Positions 61,902 to 64,000 of a stretch of DNA of 64,000 nt are shown here, in pieces; positions within the stretch are counted from its first letter, which is position 1, and each line of letters starts with the position of its first letter. Origin of the DNA: Siphonodentalium dalli (taxonomy: Eukaryota > Mollusca > Scaphopoda > Gadilida > Siphonodentaliidae). Position numbers and translations under genes: made by a program. The notes beneath the pieces were generated by a model. That model saw only the letters and a program-made list of their open reading frames with translations, had not been told where the DNA came from and ran no database searches. The DNA lies in contig CP136062.1 in NCBI GenBank assembly GCA_032622095.1, forward strand, positions 132,387,282 through 132,451,281. Reading direction: 5' to 3'.

Positions 61902-62631
61902 TTTGGGTGAAGTATAAATTTTTGTCCTGTTTTGATATCAAAATCAAAATAAAATCAAGAAATGATCTGGTTTAAAAAAATTTATAAGGGCAACCCTGGA
62001 AATAGTTTCTGTCATTTGCATTTGTATATTAAAAGTCATCCATTTCCATGATCAGATCCAGAATTATTTTTTTGGTTTAATTTTTACATGATAAAAAATT
62101 AATACTCCACCTATTGCATGTTGAAATTTCCAATGTATGCCAGCCACAAGTAAAACAGCTCATTTTATCTCAGTGTCGTTACAAACTACAGCTTCCCCAA
62201 ACGGAATCTTGATTAGTCATTAGAAACAATAGGGTTAAGTTCATTAGGCAAAGAAAACAATACCTAGCACTAATATGCAAGAATCAACCCAGATGTCACT
62301 AGCTCGTTTAGAGAACTCGTTAAGGATGCTCATTACCTGCAATTCACCTGTAACACCTAATTAACAAACAAGATGATCAGAATACATGACATATCACCCC
62401 TACCTGTTAAAGCAGTTTCCGTAGTGTCACCGATGATCATGGAACCATTGGTTCCTATCACGTTGTTGTTGATATTTTCTGACACTTGTGCATCCTCCTT
62501 TATGTTATTGTTGTTGTTATTATTTACTAGAGGTGACTCAGTGATTTCTGGCATTGCCTGCGTTTCAGCTTTGCTGTCTTGTGCTTCTGTGTCATCAACT
62601 GAGTTAGTTTCAAGGTTTTCACCATCCCCAT
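43417..62631 (-). CDS. zfh2: ZFHX3/ZFHX4-type zinc-finger homeobox transcription factor (zfh-2 orthologue), 5'-partial
   Basis: Eight exons joined by GT/AG sites: 62404-62631, 54332-54640, 49494-53341, 47947-48717, 46984-47401, 45715-45801, 44591-44764, 43417-44024. Their phases agree and give about 2,146 residues ending in TAG at 43417-43419. The protein has 16 zinc-finger-like motifs and four homeodomains. Homeodomain 1 carries [19 protein letters not shown], homeodomain 2 [16 protein letters not shown], homeodomain 3 [13 protein letters not shown] and homeodomain 4 [11 protein letters not shown]. This order and these sequences are diagnostic of the ZFHX3/4 (ATBF1) family, nuclear regulators of neuronal differentiation; fly zfh-2 has three homeodomains. 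The start codon and N-terminal fingers lie beyond the right edge. All exons look intact, with no stop or frameshift. Introns range from 545 bp to 7.8 kb and carry many MITEs. Orthology is very secure; symbol choice follows the fly gene. Confidence 0.96.
44080..44310. mobile_element. Intronic MITE, ATACTCATTG family
   Basis: AAATACTCATTGATGAGTAG at the left and GGGAGAATTCATTCGGTATA at the right; order as in 48753-48996. Confidence 0.7.
44591..44764 (-). CDS. zfh2: ZFHX exon: Pro/Met-rich linker
   Basis: Bounded by acceptor ATTTACAG and donor GTGAGT, 174 bp, split codons at both ends (phase 1). Encodes a low-complexity stretch rich in Pro, Met and Gly ([18 protein letters not shown]). No domain. 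Confidence 0.9.
44843..45027. mobile_element. Intronic hAT-like MITE, 8-bp duplication
   Basis: CAAGCCTTGAAACAGGGTG and its inverse ACTATTTCAAGGCTTG, flanked by TCTTTCTA (44835-44842) and TCTTTCCA (45028-45035). Confidence 0.9.
45715..45801 (-). CDS. zfh2: ZFHX short exon (87 bp)
   Basis: Acceptor TTTACAG and donor GTGAGT bracket 87 bp that keep the phase (1 to 1). Encodes a charged segment, [20 protein letters not shown]. It is too short to be found as a free ORF and is supported by splice signals, phase and composition. Skipping it would keep the frame. Confidence 0.88.
46072..46604. mobile_element. Intronic MITEs, ATACTCATTG family, two halves
   Basis: Left part with CAACCCTTTCTATACTAAA and TGAGTAGTTATCC, right part ending GACGGAACTAATTGTCAATG. 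The middle is duplicated and contains a T run at 46381-46393. Confidence 0.6.
46609..46724. mobile_element. Intronic TTAA MITE, near-perfect hairpin
   Basis: CCCATTCAGCGCCAAG to CTTGGCACTGAAAGGG, with ~50-bp arms around an A-rich loop, TTAA on both sides (46605-46608, 46725-46728). Confidence 0.92.
46765..46962. mobile_element. Intronic hAT-like MITE, perfect 8-bp duplication
   Basis: CAAGCCTTGAAATAGCGTG to ATTATTTCAAGGCTTG, flanked exactly by TTATGAAG (46757-46764, 46963-46970). The right half overlaps the splice-proximal part of the intron, ending about 20 bp from the exon at 46984. Confidence 0.94.
46984..47401 (-). CDS. zfh2: ZFHX exon: second half of homeodomain 4 and a zinc finger
   Basis: Begins [14 protein letters not shown] and contains the recognition helix [16 protein letters not shown], then a finger [17 protein letters not shown]...H. 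Acceptor CACTTCCAG and donor GTAAATT fit. The helix completes the homeodomain started in the exon at 47947-48717. Confidence 0.94.
47680..47920. mobile_element. Intronic hAT-like MITE, degraded long form
   Basis: GCAGAATGAGGTCCCTAG hairpin at 47795-47890, with the longer variant's middle (ATAATCAAGGTGCCCAA) to the left. Ends about 27 bp from an exon. Confidence 0.7.
47947..48717 (-). CDS. zfh2: ZFHX exon: end of homeodomain 3, a finger, CtBP-type motif, start of homeodomain 4
   Basis: Starts directly with [14 protein letters not shown] after acceptor TTTTTAG and ends in homeodomain 4 at KLMKLLFQ before donor GTGAGT. Both boundaries are phase 0. Between them lie a finger ([17 protein letters not shown]...H), a Pro-rich stretch ([16 protein letters not shown]) and APLDLSKP, which fits the PxDLS motif bound by the corepressor CtBP. 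The binding is inference. Confidence 0.95.
48753..48996. mobile_element. Intronic MITE, ATACTCATTG family, best copy
   Basis: CCCATTCTATACTAAATAC to TTTAGTATAGAAAAGG with a central hairpin ACAAACGACC...GGTTGTTTGTTG. TTAA at the left (48749-48752); the right is changed to TTAT. Confidence 0.8.
49494..53341 (-). CDS. zfh2: ZFHX giant exon (3,848 bp): ten fingers, homeodomains 1 and 2, most of homeodomain 3
   Basis: Acceptor TTCTGTTACAG; donor GTAATT after ...RVVQ. Fingers lie at about 53290-53217, 53183-53106, 53060-52992, 52973-52905, 52580-52506, 52448-52374, 52196-52122, 51449-51378, 50126-50052 and 49889-49821. Homeodomain 1 spans 50766-50942 and homeodomain 2 50235-50411. Homeodomain 3 begins near 49628 ([20 protein letters not shown]) and is cut by the intron before WFQN. 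Linkers are rich in Ser/Thr, Met/Pro and Gln. One uninterrupted exon carrying this array is a known trait of ZFHX genes. Confidence 0.97.
53430..53930. mobile_element. ATACTCATTG-family MITE interrupted by a hAT-like MITE
   Basis: The outer element runs from AACCCCTATTTATT to GAGTATTTAGTAAAGAAAGG. The inner one at 53575-53818 is a double hairpin (GCAGAATGAGG family). TCATTGGTGAGAAATGTT occurs on both sides of the inner element (53557-53574, 53819-53836). Confidence 0.8.
54332..54640 (-). CDS. zfh2: ZFHX exon: two zinc fingers
   Basis: Acceptor TTTTTTTCAG and donor GTATGT enclose 309 bp; split codons join E at the 5' side and A at the 3' side. Encodes [17 protein letters not shown]...H and [17 protein letters not shown]...H, then an acidic helix-like stretch ending SMEE. 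Confidence 0.93.
54954..55142. mobile_element. Intronic mariner-like MITE, TA target
   Basis: CAGTAATGCCCTAAGTAATC to GATTAATTAGGGCATTACTG; TA on both sides. Confidence 0.92.
55170..55400. mobile_element. Intronic MITE, ATACTCATTG family
   Basis: CTATACTAATTCTCATTGAC, then ACAAATGACTTATGGTTG hairpin and CACCCCTCCAGATGAATAA. Confidence 0.65.
55410..56845. other. Intron interior, nothing recognised
   Basis: Part of the 7.76-kb intron. No coding frame with motifs and no clear repeat. Confidence 0.4.
56853..56977. mobile_element. Intronic mariner-like MITE, left arm mostly deleted
   Basis: CAGTAATGCTCTAAGTAATC, then directly the right arm to GATTACTTAGAGCATTACTG; TA on both sides. Confidence 0.88.
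57235..57500. mobile_element. Intronic hAT-like MITE, degraded long form
   Basis: TAGTGTGTCTGTCTGGCAT, CCCAGTTGAAGTTGGTGATG and AGGGTGAATTTAGTGATGC match the order of the 38784-39189 copy. Confidence 0.65.
57510..58365. other. Intron interior, nothing recognised
   Basis: AT-rich, no ORF or repeat seen. Confidence 0.4.
58374..58475. mobile_element. Single arm of a mariner-like MITE
   Basis: CAGTGCCCTAAATAATCG through GGCTTGTTGCCATTCATCGG; the second arm is missing. Confidence 0.8.
58556..58711. mobile_element. Intronic TTAA MITE, near-perfect arms
   Basis: CCCTTTCAGTGCCAAGTCCG to CGGACTTGGCACTGAAAGGG, TTAA on both sides (58552-58555, 58712-58715). Arms ~52 bp, loop ~50 bp. Confidence 0.93.
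58735..58945. mobile_element. Intronic MITE, ATACTCATTG family (inverse)
   Basis: Contains AACAAACAACC...TTGTTTGCTGAACTTATT and CCTAAGGGAACTACTTGTT. Confidence 0.65.
58950..59635. other. Intron interior, nothing recognised
   Basis: A short palindrome ATGATCATGTTCCATGATCAT lies at 59308-59330 with its first 20 bases self-complementary; otherwise nothing. Confidence 0.35.
59640..59830 (-). repeat. Dispersed repeat, inverted copy of 23800-23960
   Basis: Shares CATAACTCTAG, AAATTCGAACTTGATCTG and a GGATGGATGGACGAACAGAC tail, typical of an invertebrate retroelement end. Confidence 0.6.
59840..61840. other. Intron interior, nothing recognised
   Basis: No ORF with motifs. Short frames at 59877-60184 on both strands overlap and look like chance. 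Confidence 0.4.
61847..61893. repeat. (TA)n microsatellite
   Basis: About 23 TA units in the large intron. Confidence 0.97.
62404..62631 (-). CDS. zfh2: ZFHX upstream exon: acidic, Asn-rich
   Basis: Acceptor CCTTTTTCAG and donor GTAGGG enclose 228 bp in the phase that joins cleanly to the 54332-54640 exon. It encodes an acidic stretch ([18 protein letters not shown]) and a run of seven Asn from an AAC/AAT tract. No domain. An in-frame ATG inside it is unlikely to be the start because the acceptor and frame continue upstream. Confidence 0.85.
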
Positions 62632-62639
62632 CTGAAAAA

Positions 62640-63645
62640 GGATGAACATGATCATTAGAATAGTTTTTTTAGAGGCTGAGAAAAAAAAAACATGTTGAAA
62701 AACAGACGTTGAGCCACCTGGCTGGATGGTGGAGGGGTGTAGAGGAGGATTTGAGAATATGGGGGGGGGGTGCCACAATGAAAATTGTGTTTTCTCTTTA
62801 GCAGATAATGGTATTATTTCATGAAACTTGTCTGGAAAACACATAATTGTAATGCTCAACACCTAGGTGCAGTAGGAGGGATTTTATTGCACCAGGTATT
62901 AAATGGGGTGGCCCTATACCAATCATTAATATACATTTCACTTCAGAAAAGTATAAACTTTATCAAAAGAGAAAATAACATTTTATCATTTAGAACTTGA
63001 TAGCATGTCAATTTTTTTTTAATTTTCCATGTTTATTTAAAATATTTAAAATTAATGTTTGCCTTCAAAGGGTGTCTCAATCCTTTTTGCTGAAATCAAT
63101 GAGAACATTAAAAAAAATTGTTTCTACGCATGGAGAGAATGCCAAATTTTAATCATGTTTTAGATTTCTTATGATCAAATAAAGTAAAATGAGACTCCAA
63201 TGCAACAAACTCTTTATAGAATTTATAAAATAGTGCGAAAACAAGGCCAGAATACTCATGGAGAGAATTTTTACGAGGAGGTCTGTGTATTCTCAATCAG
63301 TATGTTAAGTGCTGGAACAGCGAGAAACTATAAAGAAACAGTGCAGACATTAACGACTGAGCAAAGATTTTAAGTGTTGGAACTAGTGTTTCTTACTGCA
63401 ATGCTATTTACAACAAATCTTTTTTGTTTATTCCGCTACAAGCATAAATCACTGGAACCTGCAATCTCCCCCAAGTTAAGCTGACACCGAGCTGTCATTC
63501 AGGAATGATTTGCTCATAAAAAGTTCACAGCTCACAGGAGCTTCATGGAAGCCTATCTACAGCATTTTCTTTATGTCACTTCCTCTAGTATGGTTCTCAA
63601 GTTTTTCTGACTCTACAGATGTAAAATTATATTACCTTAGTTTAT
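62640..63645. other. Upstream intron, nothing recognised
   Basis: G run of 10 near 62761. No exon with plausible splice sites found. Confidence 0.4.
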
Positions 63646-63651
63646 CAATTT

Positions 63652-63930
63652 AACCCTTTGATAACAAGATGCCTGTGAATCATTACTTATTTGATTCCTA
63701 TTTATTCATTTGTAGGGATGTTAACCATTTGATGATAGGAGCTTCGCATATATAAGAGAATACACTGGCTTGCAAGGTCAAGTTAAATATTGTTAGGCCA
63801 ATGCATTCTCTATTAAATGCAAGTCTCCTATAAGGAGCCTCGCATAAACAAGGAAAATATTGTTTGGCCAATGGTACTCTCTTATATGAAAGACTCGCAT
63901 CTATAAGAGAATGCATTGGCACAGGGTTTT
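63652..63930. repeat. Degenerate copies of the CCAATGCATTCTC unit
   Basis: CCAATG(C/G)(A/T)NTCTC and its inverse GAGAATNCA(C/T)TGG occur five times, with CGCATATATAAGAGAAT. They match the interior of the MITE at 34593-34821, and an AACCCTTTGATAACA end lies at 63652. Confidence 0.65.
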
Positions 63931-63990
63931 TGCTAAATTTCAGGAAGCTCCAATCATCGACGGGTTATAACTCCAAAGATTCTAGTGATA

Positions 63991-64000
63991 CAGTAATGCA
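63991..64000. mobile_element. Probable start of another mariner-like MITE, cut by the window edge
   Basis: TA followed by CAGTAATGCA, the family's terminal sequence. Ten bases only. Confidence 0.4.

Noticed and set aside
62357-62554. Independent small Asn-rich gene starting MPEITE
   Set aside because: The frame extends upstream to a good acceptor at 62632 and downstream joins the next ZFHX exon in phase.
63698-63922. Upstream ZFHX exon
   Set aside because: The frame is built from a repeat related to the MITE at 34593-34821 and lacks a suitable donor in the required phase.

Overview
This is nuclear DNA from an intron-containing animal. AT-rich sequence, a 5'-truncated non-LTR retrotransposon, tRNA-headed SINEs ending in CAAT repeats and a very high density of fold-back elements suggest a marine lophotrochozoan, most likely a mollusc. 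The species cannot be fixed from this window; that placement is inference.

The window has two halves. From 1 to about 43 kb I find no host gene: it is layered mobile DNA. In order there are: a LINE 3' fragment (5-669); a 6.05 kb hAT-type transposon (1397-7451) with subterminal palindrome arrays and a decayed transposase, itself split by a 916-bp element with identical 97-bp inverted ends and a 9-bp target duplication; two related elements with 9-bp target duplications and CACTAA-containing ends, one (7969-10041) inserted in the very tip of the other (7965-15794); a SINE with a perfect 12-bp target duplication (13771-14056); polyG, palindromic and tandem repeat blocks (18.3-21.5 kb); a TTAA-flanked MITE whose empty site is visible in a paralogous copy; and two fold-back elements with a tandem-repeat core (24.3-28.3 kb and 30831-32974), the second splitting another SINE.

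From 43.4 kb to beyond the right edge lies one host gene on the minus strand: a ZFHX3/ZFHX4-type (Drosophila zfh-2) giant transcription factor. Eight exons in the window, joined by consistent splice sites and phases, encode about 2,146 C-terminal residues with 16 zinc-finger-like motifs and four homeodomains. The third and fourth homeodomains are each interrupted by an intron. The 5' end of the gene, with the start codon and first fingers, lies outside the window. Its introns and 3' flank hold many short fold-back MITEs of at least five families, distinguishable by terminal sequence and target duplication (TA, TTAA or 8 bp).

No tRNA, rRNA or CRISPR locus was found. The left half works only as a record of successive insertions; the right half is a single conserved regulatory gene whose introns tolerate the same elements.
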